64,000 nt of DNA, from the NCBI RefSeq assembly GCF_003385895.1, contig NZ_QRDQ01000007.1, positions 1,240,001-1,304,000 on the forward strand, given 5' to 3'. Source of the stretch: Flavobacterium cutihirudinis. GTDB taxonomy: Bacteria; Bacteroidota; Bacteroidia; Flavobacteriales; Flavobacteriaceae. Under the pieces are notes generated by a model, which had not been told where the DNA came from, ran no database searches, and saw only the letters and a list, made by a program, of their open reading frames with translations. Position numbers and translations under genes: made by a program. This document shows, piece after piece, positions 42,493-51,672 of this stretch (its first letter is position 1; each line of letters begins with the position of its first letter).

Positions 42493-44214
42493 ATGCAGCT
42501 ATTTGATTGGATCGTACTTATTGTTACACTTTTATTCATTGTTGGATATGGTTCCTGGAAAACCAAAGGGAGTAAAAATGTTGAAGATTTCATTTTAGGA
42601 AACAACGAAACACCTTGGTATACTGTCGGTCTTTCAGTAATGGCGACTCAGGCAAGTGCTATTACTTTCCTGTCTACGCCCGGACAAGCTTATCATGACG
42701 GAATGGGGTTTGTCCAGTTTTATTTTGGATTGCCAATTGCAATGATTGTCATTTGCGTAACGTTTATTCCGCTTTATCATAAAAATAAAGTTTTTACAGC
42801 TTATGAATTTCTTGAAAAACGTTTTGATGTAAAAACCCGTTCGCTGGCTGCAATTCTATTTTTGGTTCAAAGAGGATTAGGAACTGGTTTGACTATTTAT
42901 GCTCCCGCAATTATACTTTCAGCTTTGTTAGGCTGGAATCTTACCATTATGAATGTTATCATTGGTGTTTTGGTTATAATTTATACCTTTTCCGGTGGAA
43001 CCAAAGCAGTAAATGTTACGCAAAAACAACAAATGTTTGTCATCATGTCGGGAATGTTTATTACTTTTTTCCTGATTTTGCATTATCTGCCAAACGATAT
43101 GACTTTTACCAGTGCCTTGCATATTGCGGGGGCAAATGATAAAATGAATATTGTTGATTTTTCATTCAACCCAGAAGAAAAATATACTTTCTGGAGCGGA
43201 ATTACGGGAGGTTTCTTTTTGGCCCTTGCCTATTTTGGAACAGATCAATCGCAAGTTGGTAGATATTTATCGGGAAAATCTGTTGCTGAAAGTCAGATGG
43301 GACTTATCATGAACGGACTTTTAAAAGTACCTATGCAATTTTTTATTTTGCTAACCGGAGTAATGGTTTTTGTGTTTTTTCAGTTTAATCCTGTTCCGTT
43401 AAATTTTAATCCAAACAATAAAATTGTAATCGAGAAATCGGCTTATAAGGAAGAATATCATACTCTGGAGAAAAAACTTGTAAAACTTTCCGAAGATAAA
43501 AAAGTCATCAATCTTCTTTATATCGATCAGTTGAATCAGGATTACGACAATCCAATTTTGCGAAAAGAACTTGTAGCCTTATCAAATAAAGAAAAAGATT
43601 TACGTGATCGCGCCAAGGAAATCATTTCAAGAGCCGATAGCAATAGCGAAACCAATGATAAAGATTATGTGTTTTTTCATTTCATTCTTCACTATTTACC
43701 AAAAGGTCTAATTGGTTTATTGCTTGCGGTAATTATTTCGGCAGCAATGTCATCTACAGCTTCAGGTTTGAATGCACTGGCTTCTACAACGGCAATCGAT
43801 ATTTACAAACGAAATTTAAAAACCGAAAAATCAGAGAAACATTATCTTAATGCTACAAAGTTTTTTACATTATTTTGGGGGATTGTAGCAATACTTTTTG
43901 CATGCGTAGGAACATTGTTTGAGAATTTGATTCAGTTGGTAAACATTATTGGTTCGATATTCTACGGAACTGTTTTAGGTATATTCCTTGTTGGTTTTTA
44001 TCTTAAAAAAGTAAAGGCAATGCCTATGTTTTATAGTGCAATTATTAGTCAGATTACCATTTTTGTAATCTATTATTTTATGATTTATACGCAAGAAAAA
44101 TTAGGCTATTTATGGTTGAATTTTATTGGAGCAATCTTGACAATTATACTGGCACTTTTATTTCAGCTTTTGTTTTTTGAAAAAGAAAAAACAAATAATC
44201 CAATTAAGTATTAA
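42493..44214 (+). CDS. Sodium:solute symporter (SSS family)
   Basis: 573 residues, about 13-14 membrane helices. Signatures: DFILGNNETPWYTVGLSVMA, ATQASAITFLSTPGQAYHDG, LAYFGTDQSQVGRYLSGKS, AAMSSTASGLNALASTTAID. A polar insert at about 315-395, rich in Lys/Glu (YKEEYHTLEKKLVKLSEDKK), breaks the transmembrane core before the late helices; this is longer than in SGLT-type symporters. Couples Na+ entry to uptake of an organic solute; with the secreted PIG-L deacetylase upstream the solute may be a deacetylated amino sugar (inference). Confidence 0.93.
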   Translation: MQLFDWIVLIVTLLFIVGYGSWKTKGSKNVEDFILGNNETPWYTVGLSVMATQASAITFLSTPGQAYHDGMGFVQFYFGLPIAMIVICVTFIPLYHKNKVFTAYEFLEKRFDVKTRSLAAILFLVQRGLGTGLTIYAPAIILSALLGWNLTIMNVIIGVLVIIYTFSGGTKAVNVTQKQQMFVIMSGMFITFFLILHYLPNDMTFTSALHIAGANDKMNIVDFSFNPEEKYTFWSGITGGFFLALAYFGTDQSQVGRYLSGKSVAESQMGLIMNGLLKVPMQFFILLTGVMVFVFFQFNPVPLNFNPNNKIVIEKSAYKEEYHTLEKKLVKLSEDKKVINLLYIDQLNQDYDNPILRKELVALSNKEKDLRDRAKEIISRADSNSETNDKDYVFFHFILHYLPKGLIGLLLAVIISAAMSSTASGLNALASTTAIDIYKRNLKTEKSEKHYLNATKFFTLFWGIVAILFACVGTLFENLIQLVNIIGSIFYGTVLGIFLVGFYLKKVKAMPMFYSAIISQITIFVIYYFMIYTQEKLGYLWLNFIGAILTIILALLFQLLFFEKEKTNNPIKY

Positions 44215-44253
44215 AAAAAGTTGATCTTAGCTTAAAATTGATATTGAAATAAA

Positions 44254-45567
44254 ATGAAATTAAAATTTTGTGCGGCTTTTGTTTTTGGAATTGTAACGCT
44301 TAGTGCAAATGCACAAAAACTAGATAACATTAAACTCGACAGTCTCTTTCAAGCTTTAAATGAGAAAAATCTTTTTATGGGAAATATTTCTATTTCTAAA
44401 AATGGAAATGAAATTTACTCCAATTCCATTGGGAAAGCTGATGTAGAAAGCAATAAAGCATTAACAAAAGACACTAAATTCCGAATTGGTTCGACTACAA
44501 AAATTTTTACCTCTGCGTTAGTACTAAAAGCGGTTGAAAACAAAAAGATTACATTAAACCAAACCATCAATACTTTCTTCCCAACGATTGTAAATTCACA
44601 AAAAATTACAATTCGCAATTTACTGAATCATCGCAGTGGAATTCATGAACTTTTGTCTGCTGACGAATTTTCCAACGGATATACTGAAGCAAAATCTCAG
44701 GAAGAAATGATTTCCATAATTAGCAAATTTCAAAGTGATTTTGAACCAAATACCAAAGCTGATTATAGTAATTCCAATTATTATCTGCTTACTTTAATTC
44801 TAGAGAAAGTTTACAAAAAAACATACTCAGAATTATTAAACGAACAAATAATAAAACCTTTACGACTAAAAAACACCTATTTCGGAGGAAAAATCAGTAT
44901 CCAAAATAATGAATGTTATTCGTATTATTTTTCAACAAAATGGGAAAAAGATACTCAAGGAGATATGTCTGTCCCTTTAGGTGCTGGCGCGATAGTTTCT
45001 ACTACATCCGATTTGACATTTTTTATTGAGAAACTTTTCGAAGGAAAAATAATTAGTAAAGAAAGTTTAAAGACAATGACTCAGATTCAGGATAAATATG
45101 GCATGGGGATTTTTGAACTTCCTTTTTACGATAAAAAAGGTTTTGTGCATCGCGGTCAAATAGATAGTTTCAGTTCGCTCCTATCATATTTTCCTAATGA
45201 AAAATTATCGATTGCAATCATCACAAATGGTGCTGTTTACGATAAGAAAAAAATATTAACTGCAGCATTAAGTAATTATTTCAATAAGCCAAATTCAATA
45301 AACTTTGAAACTTATCAGCCTGCTCAACAGGATCTGGAAAAAATAGCAGGAACTTATAAAAATCCCAAAAACCAACAAGAAATTACAATTACGATTAATA
45401 ATAAAAGACTTTACGCAAATTTTAGAAATCAATCGCTTTTTCTTCTTGAACCAGTATCAAAAGATAAATTTGAGAATATTTGGGAAGGGAATAAAATCGA
45501 TTTTCAACTTCCTAATGAAATGACTTTTGAGGCTGACGGAGAAAAGCTTAAGTTTTTAAAAATATAA
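44254..45567 (+). CDS. Serine hydrolase, beta-lactamase/class C-like
   Basis: 437 residues with a signal peptide (MKLKFCAAFVFGIVTLSANA). SxxK motif STTK (Ser80, Lys83), YxN motif DYSNSNYYLL, and VHRGQI replacing KTG. A C-terminal DUF3471-like barrel (about 350-437; IAGTYKNPKNQQEITITINN). Family members include D-aminopeptidases, esterases and penicillin-binding-like hydrolases; the exact substrate is not predictable. Starts 40 bases after the symporter gene and could share its transcript. Confidence 0.9.
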   Translation: MKLKFCAAFVFGIVTLSANAQKLDNIKLDSLFQALNEKNLFMGNISISKNGNEIYSNSIGKADVESNKALTKDTKFRIGSTTKIFTSALVLKAVENKKITLNQTINTFFPTIVNSQKITIRNLLNHRSGIHELLSADEFSNGYTEAKSQEEMISIISKFQSDFEPNTKADYSNSNYYLLTLILEKVYKKTYSELLNEQIIKPLRLKNTYFGGKISIQNNECYSYYFSTKWEKDTQGDMSVPLGAGAIVSTTSDLTFFIEKLFEGKIISKESLKTMTQIQDKYGMGIFELPFYDKKGFVHRGQIDSFSSLLSYFPNEKLSIAIITNGAVYDKKKILTAALSNYFNKPNSINFETYQPAQQDLEKIAGTYKNPKNQQEITITINNKRLYANFRNQSLFLLEPVSKDKFENIWEGNKIDFQLPNEMTFEADGEKLKFLKI

Positions 45568-45756
45568 AATTAATTTTTAAGAAGTCTTGTTTAGTTCTCA
45601 AAAGCAAGTTTGCAATTTAAAGTACTATGAAGATGTTCTTAACTGTTTGTACGTAAAAAAACATTATTTTAGTACGTTTAAAGACTGATTTAAACCAAAC
45701 CCAAAATAATAAAAGCACACAATTAATAAAGCTTTATTTTTTTACAATACATCCTT

Positions 45757-46386
45757 ATGAAAGATTTAAAAAGATATAGTAACAAGACAAAAGCCGCTTT
45801 CATCTTATTGATTGTCATGCTGATCATTTTATTGGGAAACTTCAATACCCTTCAGAATTCCAGAAAGGTAAATGAAAATATAAATGCTATTTACAAAGAT
45901 CGTCTGGTGGTGGCACATTATATTTTTCAGTATTCAAAACAACTTCATTTTATAAAAGCCGAAGCCGAAAAGCTCGACTTAAGTGATAATATAAAGAAAG
46001 ATGAAATTGCTCATACACTAACAATCATTCATAATATCGATGATCTTTACGCCAAAACGGTTTTAACAGACAAGGAAAAGCAATATTTTGACACTTTCCT
46101 AAGTTCCTGTAAAGAAATCAACAATCAGGTTGAAATGAAAAACTGGGGTAAAATAGCCAACTCAAGTGCTGAAGCTTTAAAAACCCTAGAATCTTTATCG
46201 CAAATTCAAATTGAAGAAGGAAAATCGAAACTTGCTGCTGCCAACGCCATGTATAATAAAAACAATAGTTTAGGTCAATTACAAATTGCTTTGCTTATCA
46301 TTTTGGGCGGAATCACTTTTTATCTTTTAATTGTCAAGAAAATCAAAAGAACCATTAAAATTCCTGAGCCACCAAGTATGAATTAG
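45757..46386 (+). CDS. Four-helix-bundle (4HB_MCP-like) membrane protein
   Basis: 209 residues: membrane helix 1 at about 13-30 (AAFILLIVMLIILLGNF), a periplasmic helical domain (about 31-170) with DRLVVAHYIFQYSKQLHFIK typical of the 4HB sensor fold, and membrane helix 2 (LQIALLIILGGITFYLLIV). It then ends with a short basic tail: no HAMP, methyl-accepting or kinase domain. It may be a sensor lacking an output domain, or it may pair with a separate partner. Confidence 0.82.
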   Translation: MKDLKRYSNKTKAAFILLIVMLIILLGNFNTLQNSRKVNENINAIYKDRLVVAHYIFQYSKQLHFIKAEAEKLDLSDNIKKDEIAHTLTIIHNIDDLYAKTVLTDKEKQYFDTFLSSCKEINNQVEMKNWGKIANSSAEALKTLESLSQIQIEEGKSKLAAANAMYNKNNSLGQLQIALLIILGGITFYLLIVKKIKRTIKIPEPPSMN

Positions 46387-46414
46387 AAATTTTAAACTTT
46401 AAAATTGCAACCTC

Positions 46415-46493
46415 CAAATTCTAAATTCCAAAACGTTACAGTTAAAAAAAGGCATAAAAAAATTCCAAAACCCGAAAGCTTTGGAATTTGGAA
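46415..46493. repeat. Period-7 iterated words around a hairpin
   Basis: Three heptamers CAAATTC, TAAATTC, CAAAACG (46415-46435) are followed by a hairpin and the reverse-complement words TTTGGAA, TTTGGAA (46480-46493). Same style as the other 7- and 8-base arrays in this window. Confidence 0.6.
46460..46489 (-). terminator. Terminator of the DUF2911 gene
   Basis: AAATTCCAAA at 46460-46469 pairs with TTTGGAATTT at 46480-46489. Read leftward a T7 run follows, fitting a gene ending at 46518 on the minus strand; on the + strand the T run is weaker. Confidence 0.75.
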
Positions 46494-46517
46494 TTTTAAT
46501 ATTGAGAATTTAGACAA

Positions 46518-47360
46518 TTATCTGCTCCATTCAGCGATACTATCTTTGTTCATTTTTACGTAATCCTGATTGTTTGCAGTTTCAGCAGCAGCTAAAGAAG
46601 CTTTTGCAGTTTCAACAGCTCCTTTTTTATCACCTTGTTTTGCCTGAATCAACGATTTTAATCTTAAAATGAAATACGGTTTCTCTGTAACCATATCTAA
46701 AGATTTGTCAACATAAGTTCTTGCAGTTTCGATATTTCCGTTTGATTGAAACAAATATTGTGCAGCTGCAAAATAGTCATTTGAAGATGGTCCGGCCAAA
46801 GTTTTTTCGATACTTGCTGTAGCAGTTTTTGCAGTTGGAACTTCAAATTTTAAAGCAACGTGAGAGTTTTCCCAAGCCATTTCCAAATATCCAAAATTCG
46901 GATCCAATCCATTAATTCCGATAGTAAATGTTTCAACTGGAGTTGGTAATGCATCTTCTTTTACTGTAGTTCTTAACGCTACATAAGAATCGCTCCAGTT
47001 TTCAGGTAATCCCCAATTGTCTGTTGAAAGGTAAAAAATAACTTCCCAGCTTTCGATTTTTGGAATCGTGTAAAGTGCATATTTTCCTTTTTTCAGTGTT
47101 TTTCCATCGATAATCACATCATCACTGAAATTAATAATTGTATTTTCGTTTGCACCAGTTCTCCATAATTTACCAAATGGAACCAAATTTCCGAAAACAG
47201 CTCTTCCGCGTGCGCCAGGTCTTGAATAAGTAACTTCAACATCTGTTAAACCAACTGTTTGTTTGATATACGCTTTTGGGCTTGCTTGTGGTGTTTTAAC
47301 TTGAGCTTCAGCTGTAAAAGGAGCTATTACAATCGCTAATGCAATAAGTAGTTTTTTCAT
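46518..47360 (-). CDS. DUF2911 secreted protein
   Basis: 280 residues with a signal peptide (MKKLLIALAIVIAPFTAEAQ). A DUF2911 domain (about 25-175) includes QTVGLTDVEVTYSRPGARGR, FGNLVPFGKLWRTGANE and LKKGKYALYTIPKIESWEVI; the C-terminal 90 residues are helical, TPR-like (AAQYLFQSNGNIETARTYVD). Common in Bacteroidota; function unknown. Confidence 0.92.
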   Translation of the reverse strand: MKKLLIALAIVIAPFTAEAQVKTPQASPKAYIKQTVGLTDVEVTYSRPGARGRAVFGNLVPFGKLWRTGANENTIINFSDDVIIDGKTLKKGKYALYTIPKIESWEVIFYLSTDNWGLPENWSDSYVALRTTVKEDALPTPVETFTIGINGLDPNFGYLEMAWENSHVALKFEVPTAKTATASIEKTLAGPSSNDYFAAAQYLFQSNGNIETARTYVDKSLDMVTEKPYFILRLKSLIQAKQGDKKGAVETAKASLAAAETANNQDYVKMNKDSIAEWSR

Positions 47361-47429
47361 CTTAGTATTATTTTGTTTTGTTCAAATTTACAAATTCAAA
47401 AAACGAACAAATGTTAAATTTTATATAAT

Positions 47430-48092
47430 TCAAGCATTGATCTGTGATATTTTTTCTGCATTCAATTCATTAAAATGATTGATAATCATATCCGCTTTTG
47501 ATAAATCCTGGAGATTCGAATGAATACTATTATAACCCACACAATAAATTCCGGCAGCTTTTGCCGCTAATACTCCATTTGTGCTGTCTTCGATAATAAT
47601 GCAGTTCTCTTTTGGCGCAACCGATAAAGATGCGGCATGAATAAATATAGCCGGATTTGGTTTAGACTGCGGAAAATCTTCTCCACTAACAATAGCCGAA
47701 AAATACTGGTGCAAATTAAATCTTGTAAAAACGCGATTTATCGTAACTTTTGAAGCTGAAGAAGCTAATATTAACTGAATTCCATTATCGTATAAATCCT
47801 TAATCAGATCTTCTACTCCATCAAGCAAGTACAAATCGTCTTTAGTATCGAATGCATCATTGAAAATATCTCTTTTTCTTTGAATTAAATCTTCTACTTC
47901 GTGTTCGATTACAGGAAAAAATCCTTTTAAAGTCTGAAATGTATTTCGGGTCGAAAATCCAGTAAAAGAAGTATACATTTCTTCTGAAACTTCAATATTT
48001 AATTCTGAAAATTGCTTGTAATAGGCATAACGATGAACGGGTTCTGTATCGACAATTACGCCGTCCATATCAAAAATTACTGTTTTAATCAT
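47430..48092 (-). CDS. HAD-family hydrolase, beta-phosphoglucomutase-like
   Basis: 220 residues with a C1 cap. Motif I FDMDGVIVDTEPVHRYAY (nucleophile and acid Asp), motif II LASSASKVTINRV, Lys in PQSKPNPAIF, motif III IIEDSTNGVLAAKAAG. Probably a phosphosugar phosphatase or mutase; no substrate can be assigned. Confidence 0.92.
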   Translation of the reverse strand: MIKTVIFDMDGVIVDTEPVHRYAYYKQFSELNIEVSEEMYTSFTGFSTRNTFQTLKGFFPVIEHEVEDLIQRKRDIFNDAFDTKDDLYLLDGVEDLIKDLYDNGIQLILASSASKVTINRVFTRFNLHQYFSAIVSGEDFPQSKPNPAIFIHAASLSVAPKENCIIIEDSTNGVLAAKAAGIYCVGYNSIHSNLQDLSKADMIINHFNELNAEKISQINA

Positions 48093-48098
48093 TTTTTT

Positions 48099-48194
48099 AA
48101 GTTGCTAAGGTTCTAAGCTACTAAGTTGCTAAGTTTCTCAATTGATACTAAAAAAACTTAGCAACTTAGAATCTTAGCATCTTAGAATCTTCTT
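48099..48194. repeat. Period-8 iterated array with inverted partner
   Basis: Left array, five octamers: AAGTTGCT, AAGGTTCT, AAGCTACT, AAGTTGCT, AAGTTTCT (48099-48138). Right array, five octamers of opposite sense: AACTTAGC, AACTTAGA, ATCTTAGC, ATCTTAGA, ATCTTCTT (48155-48194). The two can pair into a long hairpin. It fills the whole gap between the HAD and tcdA genes. Confidence 0.88.
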
Positions 48195-48197
48195 TAT

Positions 48198-48914
48198 CTA
48201 TTCTTTTTTCAACAAGTGACGAATTACGGTTTCAGCTGCATGAAGACCAAATAATCCGGGCATATAGCTGTTTGTTCCGTAAAAGGATTTTTTAAAATTT
48301 TTTCCGTCAGTTAATTTCAGACTTTTTTCATCTTGGATTTCAGATGAAAAAACCACTTTAAGTTTATTGATTTTTACTGCCTTTAATCGTTTTCTGATTG
48401 TTTTAGAAAAATAACAGTTTATTGTCTTAGAAATATCTGCAACTTTTACTTTAGATGCAAGCATCTTACCTCCTGCTCCCATGCTGCTTATGGTTTTAAC
48501 TCTTTTGCGTTTTGCGGCAATAATTAAATTCAATTTCGGCGTGATACTGTCAATACAATCCATAACATAATCAAAATCGGAAGAAACAATTTCGAATGCA
48601 CGTTCCGGCGATAAAAATTCCTGAACACGAGTTAGATTCAATTCCGGATTAATATCCATTAAGCGATCTCCGACAATTTTGATTTTTGGCTGACCAACGG
48701 TAGAATGCAATGCGGGTAATTGTCTGTTGATATTTGTAATATCAACCACATCACCATCAACAATTGTCATATTTCCGACACCGGCTCTTGCTAAAAATTC
48801 AGCTGCAAAAGATCCTACGCCACCTAAACCAACCACCAAAACGTTAGCATTTTTCAAATTTTCTAATCCTTCTTTTGTAAATAAAAGTTCGGCTCTTTCT
48901 GTCCACTCTGCCAT
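48198..48914 (-). CDS. tcdA: tRNA threonylcarbamoyladenosine dehydratase
   Basis: 238 residues, E1-like ThiF/MoeB fold. Converts t6A to cyclic t6A using ATP. Nucleotide-binding motif VVGLGGVGSFAAEFLARAGV at about 26-45, acidic VDGDVVDITNINRQ with the conserved Arg/Gln, and DCIDSITPKLNLI. It acts on the same nucleoside as the tsaE product in this window. Confidence 0.94.
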   Translation of the reverse strand: MAEWTERAELLFTKEGLENLKNANVLVVGLGGVGSFAAEFLARAGVGNMTIVDGDVVDITNINRQLPALHSTVGQPKIKIVGDRLMDINPELNLTRVQEFLSPERAFEIVSSDFDYVMDCIDSITPKLNLIIAAKRKRVKTISSMGAGGKMLASKVKVADISKTINCYFSKTIRKRLKAVKINKLKVVFSSEIQDEKSLKLTDGKNFKKSFYGTNSYMPGLFGLHAAETVIRHLLKKE

Positions 48915-48943
48915 ATGTAATCTTTATGTTTGTTTTATTTTTT

Positions 48944-48978
48944 GTTTCACGTTTCACGTTTCAAGTTTCAGGTTTAAC
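48944..48978. repeat. Period-7 iterated array
   Basis: Five heptamers: GTTTCAC, GTTTCAC, GTTTCAA, GTTTCAG, GTTTAAC. Lies upstream of tcdA. The complement of the same GTTTnnn word occurs at 60051-60078. Confidence 0.85.
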
Positions 48979-49007
48979 GCTCAGCCTGACAAAATCTTAC
49001 GTTTAAC

Positions 49008-49664
49008 CTATGATAAATCACTTTTAAATATTCTTAAATAATTACTTAAAATAATATCTTGTAATTCTTTTAATTCTAATTCTTTATATTCAGCAGCTAA
49101 ACTATAAACTTGCTGAATTTTTTCTTCAATTGTATCGGTTTCCAAAAGAAATTTATCATTCGGAACATTTTGGAAAACTGTCTTTAGATCCGGATTTTTT
49201 AGCAGATATTTTCCAAATGAAATATAAAAACCTTCTTTAATAAGCTGATTGGCAACCTGACTATTTTTAGAAAATCCATGAATAATCATCGGAACCGAAA
49301 TATTCAATTTCTTTTTTATTTCAATTACTTCCTGAAAAGCAGCTACGCAATGAATCACAACTGGTTTTTTATATTTTTCGGCTAAAGCCAATTGCTTTTC
49401 AAAAACTACTATTTGATTTTCAAATGGCTGCTCACTTCGTTTATCCAGACCACATTCACCAATCGCCAAACAATTTTCTGTTTGCAGTTTTTCTTTTATA
49501 ATCTTCAAATCAGTTTCCAGCCTTTCTTCTGAAATATGCCACGGATGAATTCCAATGGAATAAAATGGTATCGATGCATCAAATTCATGTGGATATTGAT
49601 TCACCAATTCCAAAACATTGGATTGATTTGTAAACTGATGCGTATGAAAATTAAAGAATTCCAT
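49008..49664 (-). CDS. TatD-family metal-dependent hydrolase
   Basis: 218 residues, short for TatD (about 255) but with all metal ligands: FNFHTHQ, GIHPWH, IGECGLDKR (Glu), VVIHCVAAF, IIHGFSKN and LLETDTI (Asp). Likely DNase or exonuclease on DNA or a related phosphoester. Its ATG overlaps the stop of the upstream DUF1684 gene by one base (TAATG). Confidence 0.9.
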   Translation of the reverse strand: MEFFNFHTHQFTNQSNVLELVNQYPHEFDASIPFYSIGIHPWHISEERLETDLKIIKEKLQTENCLAIGECGLDKRSEQPFENQIVVFEKQLALAEKYKKPVVIHCVAAFQEVIEIKKKLNISVPMIIHGFSKNSQVANQLIKEGFYISFGKYLLKNPDLKTVFQNVPNDKFLLETDTIEEKIQQVYSLAAEYKELELKELQDIILSNYLRIFKSDLS

Positions 49665-50263
49665 TAATGAAATGTTTTAACTCCAGCTTTTATCTCAACA
49701 TTCAAGTCATTTTCCAAAGGAACAAGCGGACATGAATATTTATGATTATAAGCACAATATGGATTATAGGCTTGGTTAAAATCGATTGTTATAGAATCTC
49801 CTTTCGGAATTTTTAGATCAATATATCTTCCGCCGATATAACTTTCTTTTCCGCAGGTCAAATCAGAAAAAGGCAAAAACAAATGATCTTTATATTCTTT
49901 TTGTTTTGAAAGTTCAATGTTTCTATAAACATTTAGTTTTAGTTCTGTGCCGTTTAAAGTAAAATAAAGTGTTCCAAACTTTATATATTTTGGTGTTCTT
50001 GTGCCGGTTGTTTTCATTTCAAAAACCTTTTCGTTTTCGGCTTTTACAAATTTTGCATTTACAAAATACTGACTGTTTATAGGATAAAATTCGAGTGTTT
50101 TAAAAACTTTCAAATCCTCTTCCATCAATGGACTTGTCTTAGCATCAGCATATTCAGAATTAATTTGCTTCTGAAACTTCTCAGCTTCTTTCTGACTGAA
50201 TTTCTTTTGACTAAAGCCAAAAGTAAACACCAATAAAAAAAATAGGATAAGGTTGTTTTTCAT
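49664..50263 (-). CDS. DUF1684 secreted protein
   Basis: 199 residues from ATG 50263 (MKNNLILFFLLVFTFGFSQ, a signal peptide); the longer frame to 50302 places the signal peptide too far inside. DUF1684 signatures: LYFTLNGTELKLNVYRN, LFLPFSDLTCGKESYIGGRY, DFNQAYNPYCAYNHKYSCPL. The paired Cys residues suggest a disulfide in the periplasm. Function of the family unknown. Confidence 0.9.
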   Translation of the reverse strand: MKNNLILFFLLVFTFGFSQKKFSQKEAEKFQKQINSEYADAKTSPLMEEDLKVFKTLEFYPINSQYFVNAKFVKAENEKVFEMKTTGTRTPKYIKFGTLYFTLNGTELKLNVYRNIELSKQKEYKDHLFLPFSDLTCGKESYIGGRYIDLKIPKGDSITIDFNQAYNPYCAYNHKYSCPLVPLENDLNVEIKAGVKTFH

Positions 50264-50361
50264 CTTTAAAAATTTTCTGCAAAAATAGTTTAAAAGTAAC
50301 AAAGCAACAACCGTTCTACGTTACAAAGTTTCCTAACTTTGTTGCAAATACAAGAATTCTA

Positions 50362-51579
50362 ATGCTTAAAACTGCTTTCAACCATTACATCAATAATTTT
50401 AAAGGATTTACTAGAGAAATTTGGATACTTACTTTGATTACTTTTATCAATCGCGCGGGAACAATGGTACTTCCGTTTCTATCGAAATATTTAAAAGAAG
50501 ATCTTCATTTCACTTACAATCAGGTTGGTTGGATAATGGTAGCTTTTGGTTTGGGTTCCATGTTGGGTTCCTGGCTAGGAGGCAAACTCTCAGACAAAAT
50601 TGGCTTCTATAAAGTAATGATCTTCAGTTTGTTTACCAGCGGAGTTTCACTTTTTTTCGTTCAATATATTACAACATTCTGGACGCTTTGCTTTGCAATG
50701 TTTGTATTAATGACCATTGCCGATATGTTTAGACCGGCCATGTTTGTCTCTTTAGGCGCCTACGCAAAACCTGAAAACAGAACTCGTGCTCTGACTTTAG
50801 TAAGATTAGCGGTAAATTTAGGATTTGCTGCCGGCCCTGCTCTCGGAGGTTTAATTATAATGGGAATGGGATATTCTGGCCTTTTTTGGGTTGATGGCGC
50901 GTCGTGTATTCTCTCGATTTCAATCTTTGCACTATTGGTAAAAGAAAAGAAAAAAGCGATTCACGATGATAAAGCAGAAAGTGCGGGAGATATCAAATCG
51001 GTTTTTCATGATAAAATTTTCTGGGTATTCTTATTTGTAAGCTTTGTGACGGCAATGATTTTCTTTCAGTTGTTTACGACATTGCCTTTATATCATAATG
51101 AAAAATTTGGTCTAACGGAATTTCAGACTGGTTTATTAATGACCTTAAACGGGCTTCTTATTTTTGCTCTCGAAATGCCTACAGTTGGTTTTATGGAGCG
51201 AAAAGGTGTTCCTAAAATCAAAATTATAATTGTAGGATCTTTTGTAATGGCATTTAGCTTCATGCTCTTATTAATTAATGTTTGGGCCGGAATCCTGGTT
51301 ATTGCAATGATTTGTATTTCGATTGGAGAAATTTTAACCTTTCCTTTTTCCAATGGATTTGCTTTGAGCCGCGCTCCACGTAGTCAGGAAGGACGCTATA
51401 TGGCGCTTTATACGATGAGTTTTAGTTTGGCTCATATTGTAAGTTCTAAAGTTGGCTTCGAAATTATCGCCGATTTTGGCTATCAGACCAATTGGTTCTT
51501 TATGGCTTGCATTGGTGTTTTTGCAACATTCTGTTGTATTTGGGTAAAAAAAGCATTGGTCCGCGAAAAAATATCTTAA
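50362..51579 (+). CDS. Major facilitator superfamily transporter
   Basis: 405 residues, 12 predicted membrane helices. The MFS motif after helix 2 is intact: GSWLGGKLSDKIGFYKVM. Other signatures are LRLAVNLGFAAGPALGGLI-type helix 5 and SLGAYAKPENRTRALTLVRL. Probably a drug or small-molecule exporter (DHA1-like); substrate unknown. Single gene. Confidence 0.92.
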   Translation: MLKTAFNHYINNFKGFTREIWILTLITFINRAGTMVLPFLSKYLKEDLHFTYNQVGWIMVAFGLGSMLGSWLGGKLSDKIGFYKVMIFSLFTSGVSLFFVQYITTFWTLCFAMFVLMTIADMFRPAMFVSLGAYAKPENRTRALTLVRLAVNLGFAAGPALGGLIIMGMGYSGLFWVDGASCILSISIFALLVKEKKKAIHDDKAESAGDIKSVFHDKIFWVFLFVSFVTAMIFFQLFTTLPLYHNEKFGLTEFQTGLLMTLNGLLIFALEMPTVGFMERKGVPKIKIIIVGSFVMAFSFMLLLINVWAGILVIAMICISIGEILTFPFSNGFALSRAPRSQEGRYMALYTMSFSLAHIVSSKVGFEIIADFGYQTNWFFMACIGVFATFCCIWVKKALVREKIS

Positions 51580-51672
51580 AGTTTATTTTCTTCTAAATAA
51601 TTAAATTTCAATTCATTACATTTGAATTGAATTAGCTTTTTACATCTAAATCTAAACCTTTAACTTAAAAAA

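Noticed and set aside
48944..48978. CRISPR-like array
   Set aside because: Units are 7 bases with no spacers and no cas genes anywhere in the window.
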